This document shows, piece by piece, positions 1 through 10,255 of a stretch of 64,000 bases of DNA. Under the pieces are notes generated by a model, which was given only the letters and a program-made list of their open reading frames with translations, searched no databases and was not told the DNA's origin. The DNA lies in assembly GCF_900187645.1 (NCBI RefSeq), contig NZ_FYEE01000008.1, positions 1-64,000 on the forward strand. Direction: 5' to 3'. Source of the stretch: Pseudomonas sp. Irchel 3E20 (GTDB taxonomy: Bacteria > Pseudomonadota > Gammaproteobacteria > Pseudomonadales > Pseudomonadaceae). Position numbers and translations under genes: made by a program. Numbering within the stretch: position 1 is the first letter of the stretch; each line of letters opens with the position of its first letter.

Positions 1-161
<161 letters not shown>

Positions 162-218
162 TCGGCGGCACGCACACCAGGCTCCATTTGGGCGGCAGAC
201 CACGTAATATCGCCGCCC

Positions 219-1115
219 ATGACTGCTATCAATTCCCCCTCGTACATTGGCCGTTTCGCCCCCACGCCCAGCGGCCACCTCCATTTCGGCTCGCTGGTCG
301 CGGCCCTGGCCTCTTACCTCGACGCCCGCAGCGTGGGCGGGCGCTGGCTGCTGCGCATGGAAGACCTCGACCCGCCCCGGGAAGAACCCGGCGCCCAGGC
401 TGCGATCCTCCACGCCCTGGAAAGCTACGGCTTTGAATGGGACGGCGCGATGGTGCGCCAGAGCGAGCGCCACGACGCCTACGCCCAGGTGCTCGATCGC
501 CTGTTCCAGCAAGGGCTGGCCTACGCCTGCACCTGTTCGCGCAAGCAATTGGAGCCCTATGCCGGGATCTACCCTGGCCTGTGTCGCAACCTGGGCCACG
601 CCCGCGAAGGCGCGGCCATCCGTCTGCGGGTGCCGGAGCTGGAATACCACTTTGAGGACCGCGTGCAAGGCCCGTTCCGCCAGCACCTGGGGCGCGAGGT
701 CGGGGATTTCATCATCCGCCGCCGCGACGGGCTCTACGCCTATCAACTGGCGGTGGTGCTGGACGACGCCTGGCAAGGGGTTACCGACATCGTGCGCGGC
801 GCCGACCTGCTGGACTCCACCCCGCGCCAGCTATACCTGCAAGAGCTGCTGGGCCTGGCGCAGCCGCGCTATCTGCACGTGCCACTCATCACCCAACCCG
901 ACGGGCACAAACTGGGCAAGTCGTATCGCTCACCGCCGCTGACCCGCGACCAGGCCACGCCTTTGCTGCTGCGCGCCCTGCGGGCCCTGGGGCAGAACCC
1001 CGGCACCGACCTGGGCGATGCCAGCCCCGGCGAGTTACTGGCCTGGGGCACACGGCACTGGAACGCCGCACTGATCCCGCGCACCCCGGCGCTGCCCGAA
1101 GCGCAATTACGTTGA
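219..1115 (+). CDS. gluQ: Glutamyl-Q tRNA(Asp) synthetase
   Basis: Activates glutamate and transfers it to queuosine at position 34 of tRNA(Asp), a tRNA modification rather than aminoacylation for translation. The 298-residue protein resembles the catalytic half of glutamyl-tRNA synthetase and lacks an anticodon-binding domain, as expected of the family. [15 protein letters not shown] near residue 11 is the HIGH-type ATP-binding motif, and GHKLGKSY is the KMSKS equivalent. [11 protein letters not shown] followed by a Cys (GLCR) matches the zinc-binding arrangement. The ATG at 219 places the catalytic motif at the normal distance from the N-terminus. In other pseudomonads the gene also precedes cbrA. 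The 77-base gap to cbrX is short enough for some read-through transcription. Confidence 0.95.
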   Translation: MTAINSPSYIGRFAPTPSGHLHFGSLVAALASYLDARSVGGRWLLRMEDLDPPREEPGAQAAILHALESYGFEWDGAMVRQSERHDAYAQVLDRLFQQGLAYACTCSRKQLEPYAGIYPGLCRNLGHAREGAAIRLRVPELEYHFEDRVQGPFRQHLGREVGDFIIRRRDGLYAYQLAVVLDDAWQGVTDIVRGADLLDSTPRQLYLQELLGLAQPRYLHVPLITQPDGHKLGKSYRSPPLTRDQATPLLLRALRALGQNPGTDLGDASPGELLAWGTRHWNAALIPRTPALPEAQLR

Positions 1116-1192
1116 CGGTGCTTGCAGCCGGGCGCCCATCCGTTACCATCGCCGCACGATTTCGGGCACGCGCATAAGAAAGAGAGGCCAGG

Positions 1193-1369
1193 ATGTACAT
1201 CTATCGTTTGGTCCTGCTCCTGGTAGTGGGGATCTATCTGTTCTCCCCGGCCATCATGGATTGGTGGATCGACGCCACGGGCGCCTGGTATCGCCCTTAT
1301 CTGCTCTGGTTGATCCTGATTGTCGTGACCTTCATTTTGCAGAGCCAGAAAGATGCCGATGAGCTTTAG
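1193..1369 (+). CDS. cbrX: Small membrane protein CbrX, overlapping the start of cbrA
   Basis: A 58-codon ORF running from ATG 1193 to TAG 1367-1369, preceded by a good ribosome site (AGAGAGG, about 8 bases before the ATG). The product has two hydrophobic helices (about residues 5-22 and 38-53) separated by DWWIDATGAW and ends in a charged tail (QSQKDADEL). The last 17 bases overlap the first codons of cbrA in another frame, an arrangement that suggests translational coupling. A small ORF with this position and coupling was described upstream of cbrA in P. putida as cbrX. The assignment here rests on position and size. Its function beyond coupling is unknown. Confidence 0.85.
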   Translation: MYIYRLVLLLVVGIYLFSPAIMDWWIDATGAWYRPYLLWLILIVVTFILQSQKDADEL

Positions 1370-4307
1370 CCTGACCCAGATGATCCTGATTAGCGCCGCG
1401 TACCTGGCGGTGCTTTTCGGCGTGGCCTGGATCAGCGAACGCGGCATGATCCCGCGCTCGATCATCCGCCACCCGCTGACCTACACCCTGTCGCTGGGGG
1501 TTTACGCCAGTGCCTGGGCGTTCTACGGCACGGTGGGGCTGGCCTACCAGTACGGCTATGGCTTCCTGTCCAGTTACCTGGGGGTGTCGGGGGCGTTTTT
1601 GCTGGCGCCGGTGCTGCTGTACCCGATCCTGAAAATCACCCGCACCTATCAGTTGTCGTCGTTGGCCGACCTGTTCGCGTTCCGCTTTCGCAGCACCTGG
1701 GCCGGGGCGCTGACCACCCTCATCATGCTCATTGGCGTGCTGCCGCTGTTGGCCTTGCAGATCCAGGCCGTGGCCGACTCCATCGGCATCCTCACCCGCG
1801 AGCCGGTGCAACACCGCGTGGCCCTGAGCTTTTGCGCGCTGATTATTTTGTTCACGATTTTCTTCGGCTCGCGGCACATCGCCACCCGGGAAAAACACGA
1901 AGGCCTGGTGTTCGCGATTGCCTTTGAGTCGGTCATCAAGTTGATCGCCATCGGCGGCGTCGGCCTCTATGCCCTGTACGGCGTGTTCGACGGCCCGCAG
2001 CAACTGGAGCTGTGGCTGCTGCAAAACCAGACCGCCCTCGCCGCCCTGCACACGCCGTTGCAGGAAGGCCCGTGGCGCACCTTGCTGCTGGTGTTTTTCG
2101 CCTCGGCCATCGTGATGCCGCACATGTACCACATGACCTTCACCGAGAACCTCAACCCCCGTTCGCTGGTGAGCGCAAGCTGGGGCCTGCCGCTGTTTTT
2201 GCTGCTGATGAGCCTGGCGGTGCCGCTGATCCTGTGGGCGGGGCTGAAGCTGGGGGCCACCACCAACCCGGAATACTTCACCTTAGGAATAGGCATCGCC
2301 GCCAACAGCAAGGCCCTGGCCCTGCTGGCCTACATCGGCGGGCTGTCGGCGGCCAGCGGCCTGATTATCGTCACCACCCTGGCGCTGTCGGGCATGGCCC
2401 TCAACCACCTGGTGCTGCCGCTGTACCAGCCGCCCGCCGAGGGCAATATCTACCGCTGGCTGAAGTGGACGCGCCGGGCGCTGATCGTCGCGATCATCAT
2501 GGCCGGCTACGGCTTCTACCTGATGCTGGGCGCCGAGCAAGACCTAGCCAACCTGGGCATCGTCGCCTTCGTCGCCACCTTGCAGTTCCTGCCGGGGGTG
2601 TTGTCGGTGCTGTACTGGCCCACCGCCAACCGCCGCGGTTTCATCGCCGGGCTCCTGGCCGGGACGCTGGTGTGGATGGTGACCATGCTGCTGCCGCTGA
2701 TCGGCAACTTGCAGGGCTTCTATATACCCATCCTGAACATGATCTACGTGCTGGACGACACCAGTTGGCATATGGCGGCCATCGCGTCCCTGGCGGCCAA
2801 CGTGCTGATGTTCACCCTGATCTCCCTGTTCACCAACGCCAGCGCCGAAGAGGCCAGCGCCGCCGAAGCCTGCGCGGTGGACAACGTGCGCCGCCCGCAA
2901 CGGCGCGAATTGCACGCCGCCTCGCCTCAGGAATTCGCCACCCAACTGGCCAAGCCGTTGGGCGCCAAGGCCGCGCAAAAGGAAGTCGAGCAAGCGCTGC
3001 GCGACCTCTACCTGCCCTTCGACGAGCGCCGCCCCTATGCACTGCGGCGCCTGCGCGACCGCATCGAGGCCAACCTGTCCGGGTTGATGGGGCCAAGCGT
3101 GGCCCAGGACATGGTCGAAACCTTCCTGCCGTACAAGGCCGGCGGCGAAAACTACGTCACTGAAGACATCCACTTCATCGAAAGCCGTTTAGAGGACTAC
3201 CACTCGCGCCTCACCGGCCTGGCCGCCGAACTCGATGCCCTGCGCCGCTATCACCGCCAGACCCTGCAAGAGCTGCCCATGGGCGTCTGCTCCCTGGCCA
3301 AGGACCAGGAAATCCTCATGTGGAACAAAGCCATGGAAGAGCTGACCGGCATCGCCGCCCAGCGCGTGGTGGGTTCGCGCCTGAGTACCCTGAGCGACCC
3401 GTGGCGGCAATTGCTGCAAGGTTTCATCGACCTGCCCGACGAGCACTTGCACAAGCAACACCTGGCCCTCGACGGCCAAACCCGTTGGCTGAACCTGCAC
3501 AAAGCCGCCATCGACGAGCCCCTGGCGCCGGGCAACAGCGGCCTGGTGCTACTGGTCGAAGACCTCACCGACACGCAGATGCTCGAAGACAAACTGGTGC
3601 ACTCCGAACGCCTGGCCAGCATCGGCCGGCTCGCGGCGGGGGTGGCCCACGAAATCGGCAACCCGATCACCGGCATCGCCTGCCTGGCGCAGAACCTGCG
3701 CGAAGAACGCGAGGACGACAGCGAGCTGACGGAAATCAGCGGGCAGATCCTCGAACAGACCAAGCGCGTCTCGCGCATCGTGCAGTCGCTGATGAGCTTT
3801 GCCCACGCCGGTGGCCACCAGCACAGCGACGAACCGGTGTGCCTGGCCGAAGTGGCCCAAGACGCCATTGGCCTGCTGGCCCTGAACCGGCGCAATTTCG
3901 AAGTGCAGTTCTACAACCTGTGCGACCCCGAGCATTGGGTCTGCGGCGACCCGCAACGCCTGGCCCAGGTGCTTATCAACCTGCTGTCCAACGCCCGCGA
4001 CGCCTCGCAACCGGGCAATGCCGTGCGGGTCAAGAGCGAAGCCAGCGAGCACACGGTCGACCTGATCGTGGAAGACGAAGGCAGCGGTATTCCCAAGAAC
4101 ATCGTCGACCGTTTGTTCGAACCCTTCTTTACCACCAAGGATCCTGGCGAGGGCACCGGTCTGGGCCTTGCTCTGGTCTATTCAATCGTTGAAGAGCATT
4201 ATGGACAAATCACCATCGACAGCCCGGCTGACCTTGAAAGCCAACGCGGCACCCGTATTCGGGTAACCCTGCCACGTCATGTCGAAGCGACGTCCGCTGT
4301 GAACTGA
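1353..4307 (+). CDS. cbrA: Two-component sensor histidine kinase CbrA (SLC5 transporter-kinase fusion)
   Basis: Membrane sensor kinase that phosphorylates CbrB and controls carbon/nitrogen balance and catabolite repression. The 984-residue protein starts with an SLC5 (sodium-solute symporter) domain of about 13 membrane helices (about residues 1-500). A soluble linker resembling the STAC region follows, then a PAS domain around 625-740. The HisKA H-box is [11 protein letters not shown] with the phospho-acceptor at about His766. The C-terminus holds a HATPase with N box (LLSNARDA), DEGSGIP and [13 protein letters not shown]. The ATG at 1353 overlaps cbrX; an ATG two codons later (1359) is an alternative. 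cbrB follows after 22 bases. Histidine uptake through the SLC5 domain is known in P. fluorescens relatives. Confidence 0.97.
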   Translation: MPMSFSLTQMILISAAYLAVLFGVAWISERGMIPRSIIRHPLTYTLSLGVYASAWAFYGTVGLAYQYGYGFLSSYLGVSGAFLLAPVLLYPILKITRTYQLSSLADLFAFRFRSTWAGALTTLIMLIGVLPLLALQIQAVADSIGILTREPVQHRVALSFCALIILFTIFFGSRHIATREKHEGLVFAIAFESVIKLIAIGGVGLYALYGVFDGPQQLELWLLQNQTALAALHTPLQEGPWRTLLLVFFASAIVMPHMYHMTFTENLNPRSLVSASWGLPLFLLLMSLAVPLILWAGLKLGATTNPEYFTLGIGIAANSKALALLAYIGGLSAASGLIIVTTLALSGMALNHLVLPLYQPPAEGNIYRWLKWTRRALIVAIIMAGYGFYLMLGAEQDLANLGIVAFVATLQFLPGVLSVLYWPTANRRGFIAGLLAGTLVWMVTMLLPLIGNLQGFYIPILNMIYVLDDTSWHMAAIASLAANVLMFTLISLFTNASAEEASAAEACAVDNVRRPQRRELHAASPQEFATQLAKPLGAKAAQKEVEQALRDLYLPFDERRPYALRRLRDRIEANLSGLMGPSVAQDMVETFLPYKAGGENYVTEDIHFIESRLEDYHSRLTGLAAELDALRRYHRQTLQELPMGVCSLAKDQEILMWNKAMEELTGIAAQRVVGSRLSTLSDPWRQLLQGFIDLPDEHLHKQHLALDGQTRWLNLHKAAIDEPLAPGNSGLVLLVEDLTDTQMLEDKLVHSERLASIGRLAAGVAHEIGNPITGIACLAQNLREEREDDSELTEISGQILEQTKRVSRIVQSLMSFAHAGGHQHSDEPVCLAEVAQDAIGLLALNRRNFEVQFYNLCDPEHWVCGDPQRLAQVLINLLSNARDASQPGNAVRVKSEASEHTVDLIVEDEGSGIPKNIVDRLFEPFFTTKDPGEGTGLGLALVYSIVEEHYGQITIDSPADLESQRGTRIRVTLPRHVEATSAVN

Positions 4308-4329
4308 GACCGTCGAGAGAATCGAATCA

Positions 4330-5763
4330 ATGCCGCATATTTTGATCGTCGAAGACGAAACCATTATCCGCTCCGCCCTACGCCGCCTGCTGGAACGCAA
4401 CCAGTACCAGGTCAGCGAGGCGGGTTCCGTGCAGGAAGCACAAGAACGATTCAGCATTCCCACCTTTGACCTGATCGTCAGTGACCTGCGCCTGCCGGGC
4501 GCCCCGGGCACCGAGCTGATAAAACTGGGCCAGGGCACCCCCGTGCTCATCATGACCAGCTATGCCAGCCTGCGCTCGGCGGTGGACTCGATGAAGATGG
4601 GCGCGGTGGACTACATCGCCAAGCCCTTCGACCATGACGAAATGCTCCAGGCCGTGGCGCGCATCCTGCGTGACCGCCAGTCGGCCCAGGCCAGCGGCGA
4701 AAAACCCGCCGGCAAGGCAGCCGCCGGCGGCGACAAGCCAGGCCCGGACAACAGCAACGGCGAGATCGGCATCATCGGCTCCTGCCCGCCGATGCAGGAC
4801 CTCTACGTGAAGATCCGCAAAGTCGCGCCCACCGACTCCAATGTGCTGATCCAGGGCGAGTCCGGCACCGGCAAAGAGCTGGTGGCCCGTGCCCTGCACA
4901 ACCTGTCGCGGCGCGCCAAGGCACCGATGATTTCGGTCAACTGCGCGGCCATCCCGGAAAGCCTGATCGAGTCCGAGCTGTTCGGCCACGAAAAAGGCGC
5001 GTTCACCGGCGCCAGCGCCGGGCGCGCGGGCCTGGTGGAAGCGGCGGACGGCGGCACGCTGTTCCTCGACGAAATCGGCGAACTGCCCCTCGAAGCCCAG
5101 GCCCGCTTGCTACGCGTGTTGCAGGAAGGGGAAATCCGCCGCGTCGGCTCGGTGCAGTCGCAAAAGGTCGATGTGCGCCTGATCGCCGCGACCCACCGCG
5201 ACCTCAAGAGCCTGGCCAAGGTCGGCCAGTTCCGCGAAGACCTCTATTACCGCCTGCACGTGATTGCCCTGAAACTGCCCGCCCTGCGCGAGCGTGGCAG
5301 CGACGTCAACGAAATCGCCAGCGCCTTCCTGGCGCGCCAGAGCGCGCGGGTCAACCGCACCGACCTCACGTTTGCCCCAGACGCCGAGCAGGCGATCCGC
5401 CATTACTCCTGGCCGGGCAACGTGCGCGAACTGGAAAACGCCGTGGAACGCGCGGTGATCCTGTGCGAAAACCCGGAAATCAGTGCCGAACTGCTGGGCA
5501 TCGACATCGAACTCAGCGACCTGGAAGACGACGACTTCATCGGCTTGGCACCACAACAGGGCAGCGCCAACACCACCAGCCACGAACCCACCGAAGACCT
5601 GTCCCTGGAAGACTACTTCCAGCATTTCGTCCTGGAGCACCAGGACCACATGACCGAGACAGAGCTGGCGCGCAAACTGGGGGTCAGCCGTAAATGCCTG
5701 TGGGAACGCCGCCAGCGCCTGGGTATTCCGCGGCGCAAGACGGGTGTGGCCAGCGAGAGCTGA
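4330..5763 (+). CDS. cbrB: Sigma-54-dependent response regulator CbrB (NtrC family)
   Basis: DNA-binding partner of CbrA that activates sigma-54 promoters, including that of crcZ just downstream. The 477 residues contain an N-terminal receiver (phospho-acceptor Asp52 in [11 protein letters not shown], acidic pair Glu8/Asp9). A central AAA+ domain carries Walker A GESGTGKE, the sigma-54-contacting GAFTGA loop ([12 protein letters not shown]) and the Walker B-type sequence [14 protein letters not shown]-terminal Fis-type helix-turn-helix ([20 protein letters not shown]) completes it. An unusual Ser/Glu-rich linker lies between AAA+ and HTH. The gene sits 22 bases after cbrA, with a rho-independent terminator at 5836-5873. 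Confidence 0.97.
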   Translation: MPHILIVEDETIIRSALRRLLERNQYQVSEAGSVQEAQERFSIPTFDLIVSDLRLPGAPGTELIKLGQGTPVLIMTSYASLRSAVDSMKMGAVDYIAKPFDHDEMLQAVARILRDRQSAQASGEKPAGKAAAGGDKPGPDNSNGEIGIIGSCPPMQDLYVKIRKVAPTDSNVLIQGESGTGKELVARALHNLSRRAKAPMISVNCAAIPESLIESELFGHEKGAFTGASAGRAGLVEAADGGTLFLDEIGELPLEAQARLLRVLQEGEIRRVGSVQSQKVDVRLIAATHRDLKSLAKVGQFREDLYYRLHVIALKLPALRERGSDVNEIASAFLARQSARVNRTDLTFAPDAEQAIRHYSWPGNVRELENAVERAVILCENPEISAELLGIDIELSDLEDDDFIGLAPQQGSANTTSHEPTEDLSLEDYFQHFVLEHQDHMTETELARKLGVSRKCLWERRQRLGIPRRKTGVASES

Positions 5764-5835
5764 TCGGCGTCGCCAGGGGCGTGCGTTACAGGTAACGATG
5801 TGAAAAAACTGTTACCCGTTAACTTTCACGTAACA

Positions 5836-5873
5836 AAAACCGGGGCTTACGGTAACGAAGCCCCGGTTTTTTT
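5836..5873 (+). terminator. Rho-independent terminator of cbrAB
   Basis: A GC-rich stem (AAAACCGGGGCTT pairing with AAGCCCCGGTTTT) around the loop ACGGTAACG is followed by a run of T. It lies 73 bases after the cbrB stop and before the crcZ promoter, so it separates the two transcripts. Confidence 0.9.
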
Positions 5874-5932
5874 GGGCCATGAAAAACCATCGACACCCAG
5901 CCAACCCCTTGTTTCATTGGGCTTTGCAAAAG

Positions 5933-5949
5933 TTGGCACGGCACCTGCT
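5933..5949 (+). promoter_or_regulatory. Sigma-54 (-24/-12) promoter of crcZ
   Basis: TTGGCACGGCACCTGCT has GG at 5935-5936 and GC at 5947-5948, exactly 12 bases apart, and matches the consensus TTGGCACG-N4-TTGCT apart from one base in the -12 box. The predicted start of transcription is about 5959-5961. CbrB, encoded just upstream, is the expected activator. Its enhancer site would lie in the 5874-5932 stretch or within the end of cbrB. Confidence 0.9.
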
Positions 5950-5959
5950 ATGTATTCAG

Positions 5960-6330
5960 TACAAGAACAATAACAAGCAATGCACACGACAATAAAAATA
6001 AGACGAATCGACTCACGCACAATAAAAACAAGACGGCGAGAGGCGCAGCTAACTGATTCTTTTGGAGAGGCGTTGTATTTGGGGCTTGCCCCACAACCAG
6101 GCCGAGAACAATAAAAACTGTCCTAAGACAGAGCCTGAACTGGTTGGATCAATCGAGATCATTGCAACACAGCGATCAAAGCAATCCGTTTGCTCTTGAC
6201 TCCCGATTGGGAGTGTCACAACGGTCAACAGCCTTGTGGCAAGGGCACTCAACAAAAACAAGAAGCCCGAAACCAATAATAAAAACAGAGCATGCAACTA
6301 CTTCTTGGGGAGCTTCGGCTCCCCTTGTAG
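5960..6330 (+). ncRNA. crcZ: CrcZ small RNA, Hfq/Crc decoy
   Basis: The position between cbrB and pcnB, the sigma-54 promoter and the size (about 370 nt) fit CrcZ. The RNA carries repeated A-rich CA motifs of form AANAANAA: at 5963-5976 (AAGAACAATAACAA), 5991-5998, 6021-6030, 6107-6117, 6251-6263 and 6275-6282. Six clusters are visible. These bind the distal face of Hfq together with Crc and so free target mRNAs from catabolite repression. The 3' end is set by the hairpin GGGGAGC-TTCG-GCTCCCC at 6307-6324. Small ORFs on either strand here have no coding character. The exact 5' and 3' ends are inferred. Confidence 0.93.
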
Positions 6331-6333
6331 TTT
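6307..6333 (+). terminator. Terminator of crcZ
   Basis: Perfect seven-pair stem GGGGAGC/GCTCCCC closed by a stable TTCG tetraloop and followed by TTGTAGTTT. It lies about 370 bases from the predicted crcZ start and 150 bases before pcnB. Confidence 0.85.
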
Positions 6334-6483
6334 CCGTAATTGCGCATTTCCCTTGCAGTTTGCCGCTTAAAACACGTGGCTGCTCCAGTCTCCTACACCA
6401 TCCCCCGACTAAATGCTAGAATCCCCGCCCATCATGCGGTCATTCTTCGTTATGGCCGAACATTCCTTCAAACAGTGCATCCC

Positions 6484-7875
6484 ATGCTGAAGAAGCTGTT
6501 CCAGTCATTCCGTTCTCCCCTGCGTCGCACACAGCACCTGCGTAGCACCCCTGAAGTGCTCAACAGCAGCCAACATTCGCTGCAAAAGGCGCAATTCAGC
6601 CGTTATGCGGTGAACATCGTCGAACGCCTGCAAAACGCCGGTTACCAGGCCTACCTGGTGGGTGGTTGCGTGCGCGACATGCTGCTCAACATCACCCCCA
6701 AAGACTTCGACGTCGCCACCAGCGCCACGCCCGAACAGGTCAAGGCCGAGTTTCGTAACGCGCGCATCATTGGCCGTCGGTTCAAGTTGGTGCATATCCA
6801 CTTTGGCCGCGAAATCATTGAAGTAGCGACCTTTCGCGCCAACCACCCGCAAGCCGATGAAGAGGAAGACAGCAACCAGTCCTCACGCAATGAAAGCGGG
6901 CGCATCCTGCGCGACAACGTCTACGGCACCTTGGAAGAAGACGCGCAACGCCGCGACTTCACCATCAATGCCCTGTACTACGACCCGGTCAGCGAGCGCA
7001 TTCTCGATTACGCCAATGGCGTACACGACATCCGCAACCACCTGGTGCGCCTGATTGGCGACCCGCGCCAGCGCTACCAGGAAGACCCGGTACGCATGCT
7101 GCGGGCCGTGCGTTTCGCCGCCAAGCTCAATTTCGGCATCGAGAAGCACACCGCAGCGCCTATCCGCGACCTGGCGCCGATGCTGCGCGAAATCCCGTCG
7201 GCGCGCCTGTTTGAAGAAGTGCTCAAGCTGTTCCTGTCCGGCCACGCCGCCGACACCTTCGAGATGCTGGTCGACCTGCAACTGTTCGACCCGCTATTCC
7301 CGGCCAGTGCCGAGGCGCTGGAGCACAACCCGACCTACACCCACACGCTGATAAGCGAAGCGCTGATTAACACCGACCTGCGTATCAAGCAGAACAAACC
7401 GGTGACCCCAGCCTTCCTGTTCGCTGCCCTGCTCTGGCCGGCCCTGCCCGCCCGAGTGCTGCGCCTGCAAAGCCGCGGCATGCCGCCGATCCCGGCGATG
7501 CAGGAAGCCGCCCACGAGCTGATCGCCGAGCAATGCCAGCGCATCGCCATCCCCAAGCGCTTCACCCTGCCCATCCGCGAGATCTGGGACATGCAGGAAC
7601 GCCTGCCCCGGCGCAGCGGCAAACGCGCCGACCTGCTGCTGGATAACCCGCGTTTCCGCGCTGGCTACGACTTTCTCCTGCTGCGCGAAAGCGCCGGCGA
7701 GCAGACCGATGGCCTGGGCGAATGGTGGACCGACTACCAGGACAGCAACGACAGCGAGCGCCGCGAGATGATTCGCGAACTCAGCGGCAAGGACGACGGC
7801 ACCGGCGCTGCCCCCCGCAAACGTCGGCGCAGTAGCGGCAGCAAGCGTAAACGCGCCGCCGGCGCCGACGACTAA
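6484..7875 (+). CDS. pcnB: Poly(A) polymerase I
   Basis: Adds 3' poly(A) tails to RNA and so promotes RNA decay. The start at 6484 (MLKKLFQSF) gives a 463-residue protein of usual length; the frame stays open upstream into the end of crcZ, but no alternative start is plausible. The nucleotidyltransferase head carries LVGGCVRDMLL and the metal-binding KDFDVATSATP, followed by RRFKLVHIHFG and RRDFTINALYYD. The C-terminus is very basic (RKRRRSSGSKRKRAAG), as in PcnB. Four bases separate it from folK, so the two are probably co-transcribed. The gene following crcZ is a conserved Pseudomonas arrangement. Confidence 0.96.
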   Translation: MLKKLFQSFRSPLRRTQHLRSTPEVLNSSQHSLQKAQFSRYAVNIVERLQNAGYQAYLVGGCVRDMLLNITPKDFDVATSATPEQVKAEFRNARIIGRRFKLVHIHFGREIIEVATFRANHPQADEEEDSNQSSRNESGRILRDNVYGTLEEDAQRRDFTINALYYDPVSERILDYANGVHDIRNHLVRLIGDPRQRYQEDPVRMLRAVRFAAKLNFGIEKHTAAPIRDLAPMLREIPSARLFEEVLKLFLSGHAADTFEMLVDLQLFDPLFPASAEALEHNPTYTHTLISEALINTDLRIKQNKPVTPAFLFAALLWPALPARVLRLQSRGMPPIPAMQEAAHELIAEQCQRIAIPKRFTLPIREIWDMQERLPRRSGKRADLLLDNPRFRAGYDFLLLRESAGEQTDGLGEWWTDYQDSNDSERREMIRELSGKDDGTGAAPRKRRRSSGSKRKRAAGADD

Positions 7876-7879
7876 ACCG

Positions 7880-8356
7880 ATGGAGCGCATCTATATAGGC
7901 CTGGGCAGCAACCTGGCCGCCCCGGCCGAACAACTGCGCCACGCCCTCGAGGCCATGGCGCACCTGCCCCAGACCCGCCTCGTCGGCACGTCCGCGTTCT
8001 ATCAAAGCGACTCCCTGCTCCCCGGCCAACCGCGCTACACCAACGCGGTCGCGGCGCTGGACAGCAGCCTTGAGCCGCTGCAACTGCTGGACGCGCTGCA
8101 AGCCATCGAAAACGACCAGGGCCGCGAACGCCTGGAACGCTGGGGCCCGCGCACCCTGGACCTGGATATCCTGCTGTACGGCGATCGCCTGATCGACGAG
8201 CCGCGTCTCAAAGTCCCCCACTACCAAGTGCACCTGCGGGCATTTGTCCTCTATCCATTGGCGGAATTGGCACCCGCTGACTTGCGCCTGGCCGACGGCC
8301 GCATGCTCAAGGACTTGCTGGCCGATTGCCCGTTTGTCGGCCTCGAACGCCTGTAG
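7880..8356 (+). CDS. folK: 2-amino-4-hydroxy-6-hydroxymethyldihydropteridine pyrophosphokinase
   Basis: Transfers pyrophosphate from ATP to 6-hydroxymethyl-7,8-dihydropterin in folate synthesis. The 158-residue protein opens with IYIGLGSNLAAP and has the HPPK signature RWGPRTLDLDILLYGD (about residues 91-106), with the metal-binding Asp pair in DLDI. The length matches the family (about 160). The gene starts four bases after the pcnB stop and is the last of that unit. A 247-base gap with repeated GTAACA follows before panB. Confidence 0.96.
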   Translation: MERIYIGLGSNLAAPAEQLRHALEAMAHLPQTRLVGTSAFYQSDSLLPGQPRYTNAVAALDSSLEPLQLLDALQAIENDQGRERLERWGPRTLDLDILLYGDRLIDEPRLKVPHYQVHLRAFVLYPLAELAPADLRLADGRMLKDLLADCPFVGLERL

Positions 8357-8385
8357 CCTCGCTGTTTTATTGCTGAAACGCATCA

Positions 8386-8425
8386 GTAACAGGGGTAACA
8401 CCGCAGACGTAACAACGCGGTAACA
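8386..8425. repeat. Four copies of GTAACA between folK and panB
   Basis: GTAACA occurs at 8386, 8395, 8409 and 8420, all on the plus strand, within 40 bases. It lies just after the folK stop and about 180 bases before panB. The related core GTTAC/GTAAC is also repeated after cbrB (5785-5856). It may be a protein-binding array or chance; no known family was recognised. Confidence 0.45.
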
Positions 8426-8603
8426 CATCCAATTGACTTACCGAGTTCTCCTCACGACTATAGGCGTCCCGCTGCCGCCAACCCGGCGCTGAAGGGCGCA
8501 ATCCAGGCCTTATAAGCACGACAACAGACCGTGCGCCTGTATAAACGAAGCATCACGCGCGTTACTCGCAGTAGTTTCCCGGCGCCTGAACGAGGACTTT
8601 TTC

Positions 8604-9404
8604 ATGCCAGACACCACCCTGACCACCCTGCAAGGCCTCAAGCAAAAGGGCGAGAAAATCGCCATGTTGACCTGCTATGACGCCACGTTCGCCCAGGCCT
8701 GCTGCCAGGCTGGCGTGGATGTGCTGCTGGTCGGCGATTCCCTGGGCATGGTGTTGCAAGGCCATGACAGCACGCTGCCCGTCACCAACGCGGAGTTGGC
8801 TTACCACGTCGCGTGCGTCAAACGCGGCAACCAGGGCGCGATGATCGTCGCCGACCTGCCCTTCATGGCCTATGCCACCATCGAACAGGCCCTGCACAAC
8901 AGCGGCCAACTGATGCAGGCCGGCGCCCACATGGTCAAGCTCGAAGGCGCCGCCTGGCTGGCCGAGCCCATCCGCCTGCTGGCCGAACGCGGCGTGCCGG
9001 TGTGCGCACACCTGGGCCTGACCCCGCAATCGGTCAACGTGCTGGGCGGCTATAAAGTGCAGGGGCGCAACGAAGCCCAGGCGCGGCAGATGCGCGCCGA
9101 TGCCATTGCCCTGGAACAGGCCGGTGCGGCGATGATTTTGCTGGAATGCGTGCCGAGCGAACTGGCCGAAGAAATTTCCCACGCGGTAAAAGTGCCGGTG
9201 ATCGGCATTGGCGCCGGCAGCGGCACCGACGGCCAGGTGCTGGTGATCCACGACATGCTCGGCCTGGCCCTGACCGGCCGCTCGCCCAAATTCGTGAAGA
9301 ACTTCATGCAAGGCCAAGCCAGCATCCAGGACGCCTTGAGCGCTTACGTCAAGGAAGTCAAAGCTGTGACCTTCCCCGCCACCGAACACGGGTTTAGCGC
9401 ATGA
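8604..9404 (+). CDS. panB: 3-methyl-2-oxobutanoate hydroxymethyltransferase
   Basis: First committed step of pantothenate synthesis: it transfers a hydroxymethyl group from methylene-tetrahydrofolate to alpha-ketoisovalerate, giving ketopantoate. The 266 residues form a TIM barrel with the diagnostic [11 protein letters not shown] (about residue 20), [19 protein letters not shown] with the Mg-binding Asp, and VKLEGA, with IGIGAG near the end. The ATG at 8604 follows GAGGACTTTTTC, a usable ribosome site. The stop overlaps the panC start by four bases (ATGA), so translation of the two is probably coupled. Confidence 0.97.
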   Translation: MPDTTLTTLQGLKQKGEKIAMLTCYDATFAQACCQAGVDVLLVGDSLGMVLQGHDSTLPVTNAELAYHVACVKRGNQGAMIVADLPFMAYATIEQALHNSGQLMQAGAHMVKLEGAAWLAEPIRLLAERGVPVCAHLGLTPQSVNVLGGYKVQGRNEAQARQMRADAIALEQAGAAMILLECVPSELAEEISHAVKVPVIGIGAGSGTDGQVLVIHDMLGLALTGRSPKFVKNFMQGQASIQDALSAYVKEVKAVTFPATEHGFSA

Positions 9405-10255
9405 ACATGGTCAGAACCGTGCGTGAACTGCGCGCCGCCGTCGCCCGCGCTCGCAGCGAAGGCAAACGCATTGGCCTGGTGCCCACCATGGGCAACCTGC
9501 ACAGCGGCCACGCGGCGCTGGTCACCAAGGCCGCCCAACGCGTCGATTTCGTAGTGGCGAGCATTTTCGTCAACCCACTGCAATTCGGCGCTGGCGAAGA
9601 CCTGGACAAGTACCCGCGCACCTTCGCCGCCGACCAGGAAACCCTGGTGCAGGCCGGGTGCCACCTGCTGTTCGCGCCCACAGTCGAGGAAATGTACCCC
9701 GACGGCATGGCCGGGCAGACCCGCGTCAGCGTTCCGCAACTGTCCGAAGGCCTGTGCGGTGCCAGCCGCCCCGGGCATTTCGAGGGGGTGGCGACGGTGG
9801 TCAGCAAGCTGTTCAACATGGTCCAGCCGGACCTGGCGATTTTCGGCCAGAAAGACTTCCAGCAACTGGCCGTGATCCGCGCTCTGGTGCATGACCTCAA
9901 CCTGCCGATCCAGATCATCGGCGAGCCCACCGTGCGCGCCGAAGACGGCTTGGCGCTGTCCTCGCGCAACGGTTACCTGAGCGCCGAACAACGGGCCATC
10001 GCCCCAGCGCTGTATCGCAGCCTGAGCCAGATCGGCGCGGCCATCGAGCAGGGCGAACGCGACTACCCGGCGTTGCTGGCCGAGCAGAGCCGCGTACTGC
10101 AAGCCGCGGGTTTTCGTCCCGATTACCTGGAAATCCGCCACGCCCTGACCCTGCGCCCGGCCACCGGCGAAGACCGCGACCTAGTGATCCTGGCCGCCGC
10201 GTACCTGGGCGCGACACGGTTGATCGACAACTTGCATGTGAATCTGGATGCCTGA
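9401..10255 (+). CDS. panC: Pantothenate synthetase (pantoate-beta-alanine ligase)
   Basis: Joins pantoate and beta-alanine using [18 protein letters not shown] (about residues 27-41) contains the HIGH-like nucleotide-binding motif, and [11 protein letters not shown] and [11 protein letters not shown] (KMSKS equivalent) follow in the usual order. The length of 284 is typical. The start at 9401 overlaps the panB stop by four bases; ATG 9407 (MVRTVREL) is a possible alternative that would shorten it by two residues. panD follows after 141 bases, so the complete panBCD set is present. Confidence 0.97.
   Translation: MNMVRTVRELRAAVARARSEGKRIGLVPTMGNLHSGHAALVTKAAQRVDFVVASIFVNPLQFGAGEDLDKYPRTFAADQETLVQAGCHLLFAPTVEEMYPDGMAGQTRVSVPQLSEGLCGASRPGHFEGVATVVSKLFNMVQPDLAIFGQKDFQQLAVIRALVHDLNLPIQIIGEPTVRAEDGLALSSRNGYLSAEQRAIAPALYRSLSQIGAAIEQGERDYPALLAEQSRVLQAAGFRPDYLEIRHALTLRPATGEDRDLVILAAAYLGATRLIDNLHVNLDA

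Noticed and set aside
6049-6419. Short frames on both strands inside crcZ
   Set aside because: They overlap a well-supported small RNA, have no ribosome sites and do not resemble proteins.
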